Part shown: piece by piece, positions 31,401-42,300 of the stretch | Layout: every line of letters begins with the position of its first letter | Numbering within the stretch: the first letter of the stretch is position 1 | Source of the DNA: Prorocentrum cordatum | Lineage: Eukaryota > Sar > Dinophyceae > Prorocentrales > Prorocentraceae | NCBI GenBank assembly: GCA_963575745.1 | Contig: CAUYUJ010022414.1 | Span: 15,001-75,936 of the forward strand | DNA: 60,936 bases | Direction: 5' to 3' | The notes under the pieces: generated by a model | Told to the model about the DNA's origin: nothing | Database searches by the model: none | The model's input: the letters and a program-made list of their open reading frames with translations, nothing else | Program-made: the position numbers and the translations under genes

Positions 31401-32547
31401 ACCACGAGCGGGCGCTCAGCGTGCTCTCATGCAAGTCACAGTTATATGAGATCCCTCGGTCCCTCCAGCGGCGTGGGAAAGATCTGTTGACCCGCGTGTT
31501 TCGGGCCCCTGGATCCTGGCTCTCTGCCTCCTGCTTCCTCGACCTCGACTCCCTCGGTGGTCCGCGGGTCCAGGGTATCCGAAGCAACGCTCTCGCCGCC
31601 AGGATGAGGACTGCCCTGTCGTTGAAAGAGTGTTGGTCCAGGATGTGCGGCCTCCTAGAAGTCGCCGCGTGGGGGCACGCCCAGGTTGGCCAGCTGCGCT
31701 GGCGCGGCCCCCGTGGGGCCCTGGAGCTCTGCCACTGGCCGTCCTTCTGGCGGGAGCCGGCGGTGGCGTGGTCTTTGCGGGAGGCGGCGGAAGCTAGGCC
31801 GTCCTTGGGGCGGGGCCGTCGGGCGGCCCAAGAGGGGCTGGCGGCCTTCGAGGCCGAGCGTCGTGCTGCGCGGGAACGCTCCGCACCGCAGAGGGCGGAA
31901 CGATCTGGCGCCGCTGGCAAAGGCGTCCCAAGGCTCAAAGTGCAGCGAGCTCTCTTGAGAGGTATCCGTCCTGCGATTTACCTGTCTTCCCCTCGTGCCC
32001 CCTCTTCCCCTCCTCGGTCCCTCATAGCCTGCCTGCGTCTCCGTCTCGTTAAGTGGTTCTCGATCCCTCTCGAGACCTCTGCGGCCTTCGACTGGGCCGC
32101 CATTAATTCGACGCTCGCCTCGGCCCCCCCCCCTCTTGGCGGATGGCCGGCATCCGTGCCTGGACAGGGGGGTGGGTCACAGACACCAGACTCAGGAATG
32201 CCGACCGAGGCTGCCTGCTCGGGTGCGAATGCGCCCGAGATAGCCTTTCTCACTACATCGACTGCCGTCGATTTCTTTGGAATGTTGCTATGGTCTCCCG
32301 TCTCAACCTTCCTGCTTCTCTCTCTGACCGTCTTGCGCTATCGGAATGCTCGCTGGGCCGTCTGCGTCAGATTGCCATTCTTTATCACTTCCACCGCCTG
32401 CTGCACGCACAAAGGCGAGCACCTGGCTCGACCGTGCCCGACCCGCCCACCTCACTCCTCATCGCCCGCGCAGCTCGCCTCGCCACCGACTTGCCGATGG
32501 GCGAGTGGAGGCGCTCGAGCGGGCAGCGGCTGAGGGGCCAAGGGTAG
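28452..32547 (+). pseudogene. LINE-3 ORF2 (endonuclease-reverse transcriptase), interrupted
   Basis: The endonuclease begins with GTWNCRALKQ (28498-28527), shifts frame near 28590 to MLALQETHASE, and reaches VVGDFNFGDYDEP before a palindromic insertion at 29055-29257. Past the insertion, in another frame, come SSSIDRVFVG (near 29408) and ISDHSMV. The RT frame (29360-30889) includes YDYAHAFP (motif A, about 30759) and then shifts to a frame with GVLQGDPLSGSLF (motif B, about 30930) and CADD (31044-31055, motif C). The C-terminal part continues at 31421-32180, then shifts to CLLGCECARDSLSHYIDC (about 32212-32265), the terminal zinc knuckle. At least four frame breaks make this copy defective. 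Confidence 0.85.
29055..29257 (+). repeat. Palindromic GC-rich insertion inside LINE-3 endonuclease
   Basis: GCCACGC occurs at 29055-29061 and again at 29251-29257, flanking 189 bp absent from an uninterrupted endonuclease. At its centre 29178-29191 (GGGGGAGGTATTTA) pairs exactly with 29200-29213 (TAAATACCTCCCCC) around an 8-base AT loop; the outer parts are GGCCGCCGGCC-rich. It may be a small transposon with a 7 bp target duplication, an introner-like intron or an assembly artefact. Confidence 0.6.
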
Positions 32548-32814
32548 CTTGACCAAGGGACCTCCGTGGACGCTCCGCCTCCTCCCCCTTCCTTTTTTGT
32601 GCAAGGGCTATGGCACACGTGCCACTTGTTTATGTGTTTTTTTTTGTGTGTCCCGGGGCCCCTTCAATCAGGGGTGATGCTGCGGGGCGGTCTGGTCTGA
32701 TGCATCTGCAGAACTGACCCCCCAAATCCCTGATGTGCTGGGCCTTCCTAACTGAGGCCCCCCTCCCAAAAGGATAGGGGCACATCTGTTTTGCTTATCA
32801 GCATGCTTGCCCGT
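32548..32814. other. LINE-3 3' region and flank
   Basis: Contains a T/TG-rich run (TGTTTATGTG then ten T, 32627-32651) that may mark the LINE 3' end. No gene. Confidence 0.4.
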
Positions 32815-33005
32815 CGGGATCTGCATGTCTGGGCCTCCCAGGTGGGGGCCGAGCAGGTGGGGGCGGAGGACCACGCCGCATCGCCGATGCGTCGACGATG
32901 TGTCGCCGATGCAACGGCGACGATGCGGCGCGATCCCATCGACGAAACGGCGCGATCTTCTGACCCCATCTTCTCCGACCCCATGTGGGAGGCTTCTGAT
33001 GTGAC
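32815..33005. repeat. Palindromic family C, copy 3
   Basis: Left GGGCCTCCCAGGTGGGGGCC, CACGCCGCATCGCCGATGCG; right GGCGCGATCTTCTGACCCCA, TCTTCTCCGACCCCATGTGG, GAGGCTTCTG. The ends are inverted repeats enclosing GCATCGCCGATGC-type words. Confidence 0.8.
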
Positions 33006-33059
33006 GATCGTATCACTGTTCTGTCTCAACCATCCTGCGCTGGGTTCGCGTATTGCGTA

Positions 33060-33320
33060 GAGCACCGCGGTCGCAGCTCATTCCTTCCCCCTTCGTTCCC
33101 CCTTCCTATCTGCCTCCTGCCTCCTCTTCTTTCCCCCTTCCCCCTTCTTTTCCCCTTCCCTTCCTTCCCCTTCTTCCTTCTTTCCCCCTTCTTTCCCCCT
33201 TCCCCGTTCGTTCCCCCTTATTCCTACCTTCCTTCCCCTTTTCTTTCCCCCTTCCTCCCTCCTCCTCTCTTCTTTCCCCCCTTCCGATATGCCTCCTGCC
33301 TCCTGCCTCGCCGCCCTGCC
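33060..33320 (+). repeat. Pyrimidine-rich TTCCCCCTTCC repeat tract
   Basis: About 220 bases of C/T-rich repeats (TTCCCCCTTC, CTTCCTTCCCC) on the + strand; the terminal word CTATCTGCCTCCTGCCTCC recurs as CGATATGCCTCCTGCCTCC at 33286. No gene. Confidence 0.85.
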
Positions 33321-33412
33321 GGGGGGCAGGGGTGCTCCCTGGGTGCAGCGAGATGGGAAACCGACGCAGCTTTTTCGTGGCCCGGTGGGAGGTCAAGCGG
33401 GGTGACGTCTTA

Positions 33413-33652
33413 GTGGGCCCCGGAAACGGCAGGGCCGTTTTTCCAACGTTTCCAAACAAGTGCCCCTTGAAAGTGGAAACGGCCAAAAAACACGGCGACA
33501 GGAAACGTTTAAAACGGCTCCAGGACAGGAGCCGGGGCCGGAACCGGTCAAAAAACGGCGACGGAACCGGTAAAAAAACGGCGTCAGAACCGGCAAGGAC
33601 ACGGCCAAACGGAATTGGTTAAAAAAACGGCACTGTCGTTTCCAGGGCCCAC
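33413..33652. repeat. MITE-like foldback family D, copy 1
   Basis: Inverted ends of about 30 bp: left GTGGGCCCCGGAAACGGCAG, right CACTGTCGTTTCCAGGGCCC then AC. A TA dinucleotide flanks both sides. Each end contains its own small palindrome (AAACGGCANTGCCGTTT type). The interior is a run of ACGGCGACNGGAACCGG-like words. Noncoding. The TA flank would suit a Tc1/mariner-type MITE, which is inference. Confidence 0.8.
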
Positions 33653-33659
33653 TATAAAG

Positions 33660-34240
33660 GGTGACGTCACGTTCGGGCCAGATGAGACCTCGCCGTCGCT
33701 GGGGGCTGCGAGCTGCGAAGCGGTCGCCACGTCTCGTGCGCACCTAGGTGCGACGTGCGAGTCTGTCGCCGCTTTTAGTGAGCTCCCGGCAGGCCCAGCG
33801 GAGTGGCGTCCTACCCAGATCGGGTGAGGCCTCGCCGTTGCCGGGTGCGCTGCGAAGTGCGAGTCTGTCGCCGCTTCGTGGGCCCCTGGGAGGTCCAGCG
33901 GAGTGACGTCCCAGTGAGATCGGTCGAGACTTCGCCGTCGTTGGGTGCTGCGAGCTGCGAAAGGGTCGCCACTTTTGTGGGTTCATGGGCGGTCTAGCAG
34001 AGCGACGTCTTGCTATTCAGATCGGATGAGTCCTCGCCGTCGCTGGGGGCTGCGAACTGACAATATGTGGCCACGTTCGTGGGCTCCTGGGAGGTCCAGC
34101 GGAGTGACGTCCTATACAGATCAGATGATACCTCGCCGTCATTGGGGGCTGCGAACTGCGAAACTATCGCCGCCACTTTCTCGGGCTTCTGGGAGGTCCA
34201 GCGGAGTGACGTCCTACGCAGATCAGTTGAGACCTCGCCG
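33660..34240 (+). repeat. Degenerate minisatellite, unit about 90-120 bp, 5-6 copies
   Basis: Each unit carries GACCTCGCCGTCGCTGGGGG, CTGCGA(A)CTGCGAA, GTCGCCAC, GGGCTCCTGGGAGGTCCAGC and GGAGTGACGTCCTA. Clear units start near 33680, 33830, 33930, 34028, 34130 and 34228. TGACGTC recurs in each, but no promoter function can be claimed. Confidence 0.85.
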
Positions 34241-35638
34241 AGCGGGCCGCGCTTCTTGTCCAGCGCGCCACGGGAACATAATCGCCACCCTCCTTCCTCA
34301 TCCTGCCTCGTACGTAGTCGTCCTCTTCGTCCTTCCACCGTCTCCTCCTCCGTTCTCGTTCTGCCCCTCGTTCTCGCCCCCACTTCATCTTAGAGCCTTG
34401 GGCCTCAGCCCTCGTCCTTCTATTGCTGTGCTGTGAGTCGTGCAGCGCGCGCGCATCCCATGCACCACCCGCAACGAATGGCGCGTTACCATTGCCATCA
34501 GCCATGCGAATTCGGGCCAGCCGTTCTTGTCACTCAACGCAAATGGGTTGGGTACGTCACGTGATCATGTGACTAGCATCTAAGACGCCTGCGGCTGGTC
34601 ACCACTGCCCCCTGCCCTTCTGGACGTGCCGATGTGTACAGACGTTGGGCCAAAGGTTGGCTAAGCTGTTGGGATAGGTGTTCCCCCAACGCCTTGGGCA
34701 AGCACTTGTTGGAGGAATTCGGTGGCCGTCTTGGGGGAGGAGGGGAGGCGATGAGCAGAGGGAGGAGAAGGAGTATGTTAGGCCTCTTGGCTCCCTCTCG
34801 AGGCCTCCCGTGGGCTTCCTCGGGCCTCGTGAGGGGTGCCTCTCCGTTTTCGGCTCTTGGACGCCCGAGAAGAGGCGAGAACGCGACAAGGATCCAGTGC
34901 TCTGCGCACGAGGACTCAAGGAGGTTGACCTCCTGGAGGTCCTCTTGGAGCCGTCCTGGGGCGTCCTGGGGGCCTCCGTGGGCCACCCGGAGAGCAGTTG
35001 GGCCGTTGGGTCAACGGCACCGCAACGGGTATTTACTAACGGGTACTTTGCAATTTTGCCAAAAGTTGCCACTCTAGGGCCTCTTTCTGGCAGTGCAGCG
35101 TTGCCCGCATCGGGAAGGGTTGGGTTCGCTGGGTCACTGGCCAAAGTACCCGTTAGTGTAGATAGGTTCTATTTGTCAAATTCCCTCACAACAGACGCAC
35201 TTTTCTCTACAGTCAAGACACATCTCACTTTGAACCTCTTGAAATCACTCCCGAAATCTAGTGGAGTCCCCGTTTGAGGGGCGCTGATTGGGCCTCTCTT
35301 TCACCACCCACCAAACCACCCCAACCCAACCCGAAGGCTCAGATTTACCCTCGATTTCCAGTGGGGGGGGTCGGGAAACATCGAAAAAACACACGTGGAA
35401 CCCTTACCCCCCCCAACCCGAAATTCGGGTCTTCGGGTTGGGTTGGGGTGGTCTGGTAGGTAGTCACTCTTGGGCCCTCTGGGCCGTCGCGGAGGCGCGG
35501 AGGTCCTCCGGGCCGCCCCGGAGGCCTTCCCCCGGGGCCGTCCCCGGCGGGAGCGCCGACGGAGATTGTGTGCCGCGCCCGGGGCCGGGGGCGAGGGGGC
35601 GCCCCGAGTCGGCCCGCGGGCTCGATCATGGCCAGTGT
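34241..35638. other. No gene recognised
   Basis: Mixed DNA with a C/T-rich stretch (34285-34400) and GGGCCGTCTTGG-type words (34720-35000). CTAACGGGTACTTTG and its inverse CAAAGTACCCGTTAG (35036-35050 and 35143-35157) form 15 bp inverted repeats enclosing about 92 bases. Near 35305-35340 and 35400-35455 CCACCCCAACCCAACCCGAA and TTCGGGTTGGGTTGGGGTGG form another inverted pair about 100 bases apart. These are two more foldback remnants without coding capacity. Confidence 0.55.
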
Positions 35639-35832
35639 CTCCTCCTCCTCCTCCTCCTCCTCCTCCTCCTCCTCGCTCCTCGCTCCTCGCTCACTCCTCG
35701 CTCCTCCTCCTCCTCCTCCTCCTCGCTCCTCGCTCCTCGCTCCTCGCTCCTCGCTCCTCGCTCCTCCTCACTCCTCACTCCTCGCTCCTCCTCCTCCTCC
35801 TCCTCCTCCTCCTCCTCCTCCTCCTCCTCCGA
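35638..35832 (+). repeat. (TCC)n with CTCGCTCCTCG variants
   Basis: Pyrimidine triplets alternating with TCGCTCC units over about 190 bases. Confidence 0.95.
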
Positions 35833-35904
35833 GAAGGGGCAGGAGGACGAGGGAGAGCAGGGCCAGGGCGGATGGAGAGGGCGGAGAGGGAGGAGGGACT
35901 TCTA

Positions 35905-36134
35905 GGCCTCCCGGGTGGGGTCGGAGCAGGTGGGGTCGGAGGATCGCGCCGCATCGCCGAAGCATCGCCGATGCGGCTCGATGTGCAGCCCGCTTTGCTT
36001 CACGTCAACGTCGCCGATGCATCCCCGACGTCGCCGATGCGTCGCGGATGCATCGCCGATGCATCGCCGATGCATCGGCGATGCGGCGTGATCCTCCGAC
36101 CCCATCTACTCCGACCCCATCTGGGAGGCCTCTA
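35905..36134. repeat. Palindromic family C, best copy
   Basis: Outer arms of about 55 bp: left CTAGGCCTCCCGGGTGGGGT, CGGAGCAGGTGGGGTCGGAG, GATCGCGCCGCATCGCC; right the inverse GGCGATGCGGCGTGATCCTC, CGACCCCATCTACTCCGACC, CCATCTGGGAGGCCTCTAG. The interior holds several GCATCGCCGATGC words, each self-complementary, so the whole 230 bp could fold on itself. Noncoding. Confidence 0.85.
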
Positions 36135-36166
36135 GGATTGGAGTCCTGGGGCCCAGTGATAAAACG

Positions 36167-36415
36167 GTGGACTGGAACGCTGCAGTTTGGCGAGGGCGCC
36201 GCATCACGCGGCGACGGCAGACCCTGTCGCTGTGGAACAGCATTGTTGCCCAAAACCGCACGCCGTTTTTCACACAGGTGCCGAGCAGACAGCAACAAAA
36301 GGACATCCAATGTATGATGCTCAACCTGGCTTGCGCAATTCCAGTGCGCCACGATACGTGGATGGGGGCGAATGTATTTGGATTCTGCGGAGTAAATGAG
36401 TTTGATGAAGGGTAA
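36167..36415 (+). CDS. Possible terminal exon of an unrecognised protein
   Basis: A frame open from upstream reads as an ordinary protein (DWNAAVWRG, LWNSIVAQNRTPFFTQVPSR, CMMLNLACAIPVRHDTWMGA, VFGFCGVNEFDEG) and ends at TAA 36413-36415. No ATG start and no family recognised. It lies between a foldback element and the LTR element, so it may be a host-gene remnant or another transposon fragment. Confidence 0.35.
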   Translation: MDWNAAVWRGRRITRRRQTLSLWNSIVAQNRTPFFTQVPSRQQQKDIQCMMLNLACAIPVRHDTWMGANVFGFCGVNEFDEG

Positions 36416-37005
36416 GGGATCATACTATGCGTGTGCATGTCTATATATAGGCGGTTTGCACAGAGACTCACTATACATGTTGTTGCTGGCAAGGCTGGTG
36501 GACGCGATCGCGACTGCAGAGCCTGCGGGTCACATAGCATACACCTGCATATGCACACATACATATATTTACAAACCTACAAAAGCCTATACATATGTAT
36601 GTACTCATACACACAATTGCAGTGGCGCTTCGCGCCATGCATTTTGGTCCCTGAGGTTTGGCATGCAGAATGGAGGTCAAAACGGTAAAACAGAACATTC
36701 GGCGAGAACTCATTGTTGCCTTTTCTGGCATCGTCGTCGTAATCATGTGATTCGTTATCCTTACCTAGTGTTCATTCTTCCTCTTCCTCAGTCTCTCCAT
36801 CCCCTGCGAATCCTTCTCCATACTAAGCTCTTTTTGCGGAGGCTCATCCTAGGAGAGCCTCTTGTAAGCCTCACGAAGATTTTAAGTGCTTGTTGGGGCC
36901 TTCTGCTTCCAACCGCGGTCTCCCTTGAAGACCTGGTCACAATTCGTACTGACGGGAGGCGTCTTCGGGCCATATTGGGGCCCTGTTGGGCCGTCTTGGG
37001 GCTCC
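36416..37005. other. No gene recognised
   Basis: AT-richer DNA with TATA/CATA-rich words (36440-36620) that encode no clear protein, then GGGCCGTCTTGGGG-type repeat (36890-37005) into which the LTR element inserted. Confidence 0.5.
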
Positions 37006-37010
37006 TCTTG
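37006..37010 (+). other. Target-site duplication, left
   Basis: TCTTG, repeated exactly at 53075-53079 on the far side of the LTR element. A 5 bp duplication is typical of LTR retrotransposon integration. Confidence 0.9.
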
Positions 37011-37262
37011 ACTTTAAGGGTAGCTCTTTGGGAGATGTTACAGTATCGGGAGCATAGCTCGCGCGCCGCTGCCTTGGGCTCAAGGCACGCGCGCCCTATT
37101 TGCCCGGACACCGCGAGTGTTCGCTACGTGCTGGAAAGATCACTACATCGATCTTATCCTATCTTACCCATCCACCCCTCATACTGTACCTTCACAGCAG
37201 AGCGATGGATGCAATTTGCCAGGCTATATGCCCCATTTGAGTTACCAGGCTCACTTTCGACT
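37011..37262 (+). repeat. 5' LTR
   Basis: From ACTTTAAGGG to TTTCGACT, 252 bp, matching the right LTR except three transitions near 37126-37143. Termini are not the usual TG...CA. No TATA box is seen. The first ATG of Gag (37228) lies inside the LTR. Confidence 0.92.
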
Positions 37263-38416
37263 TGGTAGCGGAGCTGGCCGCACTCTCGTGTGGTCAGCTC
37301 TTGCTCTTTTTAGCCTCATATTCTTCGGCACGATCTTCGTGACCACCTACCACCCTGCGCCACCACTCCCAGTACGTTTACGAGGATCTATTCAAGAGCA
37401 AGAAGCAGCACGAAAGGTACGACGTCTAGACGACCAAACTGGTACCATATACGCTTCATCATTGCGTTACTACCAACCGCTCGGCAACGAGCTAACAGCG
37501 CAATACTTGAAGCAAGGGCGGGGAGACCCGCCAGACAGAGCGCCTCGAAGACTCGACAAGGCGCTACCCCAGCGCGACAACGCGCATCATAACCGTCCTT
37601 CGTTACACATTCTCGGGCTAATCGTTTTCGCTATCATATGGTTCGCGCTGGGGGCAGCAATCGGACACATGCGTCGTGGAGATAACAGCACCGATGGGCA
37701 AACACATGGCCCATATTGGGACCCTCAAGGTAATGTACCTTTTCGTGAGTACATCTACGAGGTCAACGCATGGCTCAACGTTACAAGCGGACGTATGACG
37801 CCACAGGCCCAAGCGGCCGCAATACAACGCGGCCTAGGTGGCCTAGCGAGGACACTCGCCATGAGGGTACCGCCTGACATTATAAACTATGGTGCTGACA
37901 TTGATGGGGTCCACACAGACCCAGTAACTTACATCATGTTCCTCCTCAGCATGAAGTTCGAACGCCTGGAAGATGAGCGACAGCTCACTTCCGGCACACA
38001 ACTCATCGACTTCCATGTGCCTCACGGGGAACGAATCGATGTCACTCTTACCCGATTCGAAATGGCCCGACTTGAGGCACAGTCGGTGGGATTCGACCTT
38101 CCAACTGCTAACCACTATCCTATTCCGCGCCTTAGGCGTCGGCAACCAGAAAGCCATGCAACTCTTACAGCCACTCAATCACCAAATGCCTCGAACACAA
38201 CAACAACAGTATGATCAGTTGCTGGAAAGGATGCGTTCGGTAGGCCACCTATCCGAACGATCTCCTGGTAACATAGGATCCGTGTTTGGAAGGGGAAGGG
38301 GATCTGGTAGTGGAAATTTCTACACTACCTTGACTACTGAAGCCCAGCCTGGAAACCTGGAAACGGGCCCTCAAACATATGGGCCGATGACCCAGGATAA
38401 TCCACTGCTTCATTAG
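37228..38416 (+). pseudogene. Gag (capsid-like part) with two N-terminal hydrophobic segments
   Basis: Starts at ATG 37228 (MPHLSYQAHF). Two probable membrane segments: LVWSALALFSLIFFGTIFV (about 37288-37345) and LHILGLIVFAIIWFALGAA (about 37606-37665). A capsid-like helical region follows (YWDPQGNVPFREYIYEV, MTPQAQAAAIQRGLGG, MFLLSMKFERLEDER). Near 38100-38125 the sense moves to the next frame (LFRALGVGNQKAMQLLQPLN, RMRSVGHLSERSPGNIGS). That frame meets a TAG at 38414-38416, but reads on without another stop into the nucleocapsid part, so the TAG looks like a point mutation. Gag would package element RNA; membrane segments are unusual for copia Gag. Three tetraloop hairpins lie in this part. 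Confidence 0.7.
37263..37274 (+). other. Primer-binding site
   Basis: TGGTAGCGGAGC begins at the base after the LTR. It is complementary to a tRNA 3' end of the form GCTCCGCTACCA, the pattern expected for initiator tRNA-Met, which many copia elements use to prime minus-strand DNA. Confidence 0.8.
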
Positions 38417-39373
38417 CAGGGGATCGATCACAACCAAGCTGGGCAACCAGCCCTCCTTCTAGAGAACCACAACCACACCGCTCGTTATGGGGGGGAATCA
38501 AATCCCCTAACCGACGGTGTATCCACCTATTTAGGAGACGAAGATTTCGATTCCGGCACCGGTACAGACACTATATCATCAGATGGTGTTGAAGCTCTAG
38601 ATTGGTCAGATATCATGAATATGGATAACGACAATCAGCGTGCTGAGCATTTTTTCTGGTTGTTACAACAGGCTAAACGAAGGTGGAGGAGGTTCACACG
38701 AAAACCAGTGCGTCGTGTTAGAAGGAGGATACGCAGAAGTTTTAAAGGAAAGGGTAAAGGCAAGCGTGGTCGTCGGAGGTTGAACGGGCGAGGTATCGCG
38801 GCATTTCTCCAGAGGCTCTCAGATGAACAACATGATGAGATATTCTTTGGGGGAAAAGGCCGTGGTAAAGGCCGTAGAGAGACCTCAGGTAAAGGTAAAG
38901 GTAGGCGGGGAAACCCGCGAGGTAGAGACGGCCAGGTTCTCAAATGCCATGAATGTGGTAGTTCCGACCATCTTGTGCGAGATTGTCCAGCGAAGGGAAA
39001 TGGAAAGGGCATGTCGTCCGAAGTCCATTTTGGCTCAAGTGCACCATCCATTGAATATCTGAGCCTCCAGGACTTTGAGGCTATGGAACATATATTTTTC
39101 ACTTGGGTTGTTGGCATGGACAACATCGACGAGATCGAGGGGTATGGTCATGGATTGTACGCGTACTACCTCGAGTACGTCCGCCGGTTCGTCACGGGCA
39201 GTAACGAACTCACTCCCGTGGAACACGGTACGCTTGGAAACGAGCCTTCTTTCTTTCTTCGACTGGATGTTCGGGAACCCAGGCAACATCATGGCCTACG
39301 AGAGCGACGACGAGGACACCACTATAGAGGCTTCGCCTTCCGAGGTTCAACGGAACCTCGAACCTCCGCTTGA
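38417..39373 (+). CDS. Gag nucleocapsid part with CCHC zinc knuckle
   Basis: Same frame as the end of the capsid part, after its TAG. An acidic spacer (GDEDFDSGTGTDTISSDG) leads to a very basic, Arg/Lys/Gly-rich stretch (RRVRRRIRRSFKGKGKGKRG) and the knuckle CHECGSSDHLVRDC (CX2CX4HX4C, about 38945-38986), the standard RNA-binding signature of Gag. Downstream, LSLQDFEAMEHIFFTWVVG continues a conserved-looking region. Near 39250-39275, within the run CTTTCTTTCTTC, the sense passes to the +1 frame (DWMFGNPGNIMAYESDDED) that carries the polyprotein. Whether that is programmed or a sequence error cannot be judged here. Confidence 0.8.
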   Translation, partial: QGIDHNQAGQPALLLENHNHTARYGGESNPLTDGVSTYLGDEDFDSGTGTDTISSDGVEALDWSDIMNMDNDNQRAEHFFWLLQQAKRRWRRFTRKPVRRVRRRIRRSFKGKGKGKRGRRRLNGRGIAAFLQRLSDEQHDEIFFGGKGRGKGRRETSGKGKGRRGNPRGRDGQVLKCHECGSSDHLVRDCPAKGNGKGMSSEVHFGSSAPSIEYLSLQDFEAMEHIFFTWVVGMDNIDEIEGYGHGLYAYYLEYVRRFVTGSNELTPVEHGTLGNEPSFFLRLDVREPRQHHGLRERRRGHHYRGFAFRGSTEPRTSA

Positions 39374-42300
39374 AATCCCGCCTGGAAACAGGCCTTCTTT
39401 CATGGGAGAATATCCCCAGACCACTGAAGACTTAATTGAAATGGAGTCTCAGGCATTTGTTCAGGCCTTCATTGCAGGCGAACCAGATATTCCGTTCATA
39501 CCTCCTGTTTCGCTTGCTCCAGGCGAATATGGACCACGTACCCTTTTGCAGACCCTCATGAGGATGCATGAGATACTTACAATTGGTTATCCTGAGAGTC
39601 AAGAACACATCGAAGCTGGCATCATGACAGAACAGGATAATGATGCTTGCGGTAGTTCAGAGCTAATTTTGGCAGCTCTGACTCTCATTGACAGCGTGTA
39701 TCCTCAGGAAGTGCAGAGACACTTGATATACTCCCGTGGTAGATGGCGTCGTGCTCTGGAAATGGCGATGGCTATGCGCGGCCATGATCTTCCTCCGCCA
39801 GGATGGGGTCTCCAGGCGGTGGGAATGAGGCCAAACCATACGGCCATGCGTAACATTGCTGGGCAGCCTATGCTCGGCGACGAGCCTGAGCCGACAACAG
39901 TGCCTCCTACTCCGGGACAGCCGAGCGACGCCCAGACGCCGGCTATGCAGGGAAACCTGCCTGTACCAGATACGCCAATGGCCATCATCATTGGTAGTTC
40001 GACATCAGAAGAAGTAGATGGCGATGGCTGCGGGTTAGATGAGGATGATGTCACCATCCTCATGATGGACGTGAATGGTGAGGAAGAGGTTGATTTCGAC
40101 CCTGATGAGTCTGAATCATCATCACCATCGGCACAAGCGCCACTTGCGCCGAGCTCTACACAGCAGGGAGACCCGCCTCCATCGGATGATCCATCTGGGA
40201 TCGCACAGGAGCCCTCTCAGGCACCTCCACCGGGTGCCGCTCCTGCTGCATCGGCAGCTTCCTCTGATGAGAACTCCAGAAGATCTCGTTCCCATACGCG
40301 CGTCAGAGAAGAGCCACATCCACAGGCTCGACTTCCTCGTGAGTGGAGACAGGCTGGCCCAAAAGAACACGCTCTCAGGAGAGGTGGCCAGCTACTTCCG
40401 TACAGCGACCCAAGACGCCGAAAAGGGGAACACTCGGCCTTCGGCCAGGGCAACCCTGCCTATAGGGACAGCGATGGCAAGCCCATCCGCGGAGGCTATC
40501 AGCTTGCAACAAACATCCGCCGCCCTGAAATCCAAGAAGTGCGGACTCAGTTACGAGATATTATCGCGGCGCGCATGCAGTATAGGCCTCACGCAGCATG
40601 CGGGCCTTGTTCCCAGCCGTTCCAGAATCACAGGCCAGGATGCCCCGTTGGCAACAACGAAGGCCTGAGCCCCAACAGGGGCAACACCCCTCCTAAAGAG
40701 GGCCATCCGCCACTTATCCCGATGACGCAGGACGAGATCGCGGAAGTGAATCGTCGTCTCGGGATCTTGAACCACTTGGATCCGAAAGAAGAAGAAAAGC
40801 CGACCCCGGTTCCAAGGGGACTGGTAGCCATGACCCAGGAAGAGAAAGACGCGCTCTTCAGTCTTCCTAGTATGCGAGGAAACTCGCCTGGCGTCTCTAG
40901 CCAGTCCCAACAACCAGAACCGACAATCAAGGATGAGATAAAGGCTCAACGCGTGGCGGAGGATGAGGAGCGTATGCGGACAGCAGAAGACCGCACTCGC
41001 GAGGCAACTCGCAAGATGTTAGAGGATTCTAGTAATATCTACATGAAGAAGGCTACGAGGCCCCCACTCCCACTAACTTCGAAGGCCAAGAGTGAACCCC
41101 CGACACCTAAGCCGTCCTCGGTGCCGAAACCGAAGACGAGCCCTCAGGACCCTGGGCCAGACGTGCAGATGGATGTGCCTCGAACTGAAACTCCGGGGCC
41201 GCCGATTGGCACAACTCCTACACAAGCGTCTGTGCCCAAGCAGCAACCTCAGGACCCTATGGAGGAACGAAGACGCCCGCTTAGTCGCAGCAATTCCATT
41301 GCGAAAAGGGCGGCAGCTTTCGAGCGCAGTGGGTATGCACCTGCGCCAGCTTCGCCTGTGGCGGCTCGTTCCAGGAGGTCCGATGAAGGAGCTATGTCGA
41401 GGGGTAACTGGGTGCCGAAGATCAGGGGCAGCGCCAGTCGCGCATCTCCGCGGGGAAACCCGCCAGGCGCTGCCGCAGCAGCTTCCTCCTCTTCTGGAGC
41501 CGCAGCCTCCTCAGCAACAGAGGCTCCGATGCGGGGAAACCCGCCAGTGGTTCAGCTGCACCACCCAGGTGACACGTCCTTCACTAGTGGGACTCCAAAT
41601 GTGATCAGGGATAGACTTGCGCTTCGGAAGCTCCCACCGATACGCTCGGTGGATGAGACATTCATGAAGGAATGCAGGAAAGCTGGAATCCTTCCCACAT
41701 CCAATGATATTCTCAAACAGCTGAGCAAAGCCCTCAGCAGGATATGCAGACATGCGCCAGACAAGCAACACAATCCTGTGTGGCGCTTGGGATCTTTCGA
41801 TGATCATGATGGTTGGGTTAACCTAGTGGAACTCGTTGACCATTATCCGTGGAACACAGGTCAATCAAGACACGCTGGGTATAATCCAAAGTATGACGAG
41901 GCCAAGGTCATCAACGAGCATCTATGTAGGCGCTCGGTTGACCAACTGGCAGCCATCATGATGGCAGTTGTTCATGTCCGTGAACCAGACGGAGAAGAAA
42001 AACAGCGCCTACAGTTCAAGGTGCTGATGCGGGACTCCGGAGAGCCCGCTATCTTCGTCCGCGCCTCTCAGGGGCATTCATGGGAATTGAAAGCTCCATG
42101 GTCGCTGTACAGCTACATTGTGCTGTGCGACCAACCTGCCGGGAGGCCGGCCCCATACCCCGATGTTGCTATGCATGGCACTCGGTGGCACGCCTTCGAA
42201 GGGATTATGTGGCACGGCCTGTCCTGTAGTCCTGAGCATAACACGAAGAAAAAGGGGACAGGCCGGTCGCGCATTCACTTCGTGCCGACAGTTCGCCGCC

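Noticed and set aside
38351-38370. Additional tetraloop hairpin at CCTGGAAACGGG, and near-matches at 40444, 40676, 41399, 43836, 45908, 48791 and 48830
   Set aside because: Stems are four pairs or fewer, or contain mismatches; they may be decayed copies but do not meet the strict pattern.
39025-39039. CCATTTTGGCTCAAG, the last 15 bases of the spliced leader, inside Gag
   Set aside because: It is in frame within a conserved-looking coding stretch, lacks the first seven bases and has no transcript-start context. Chance cannot be excluded, so it is not annotated.
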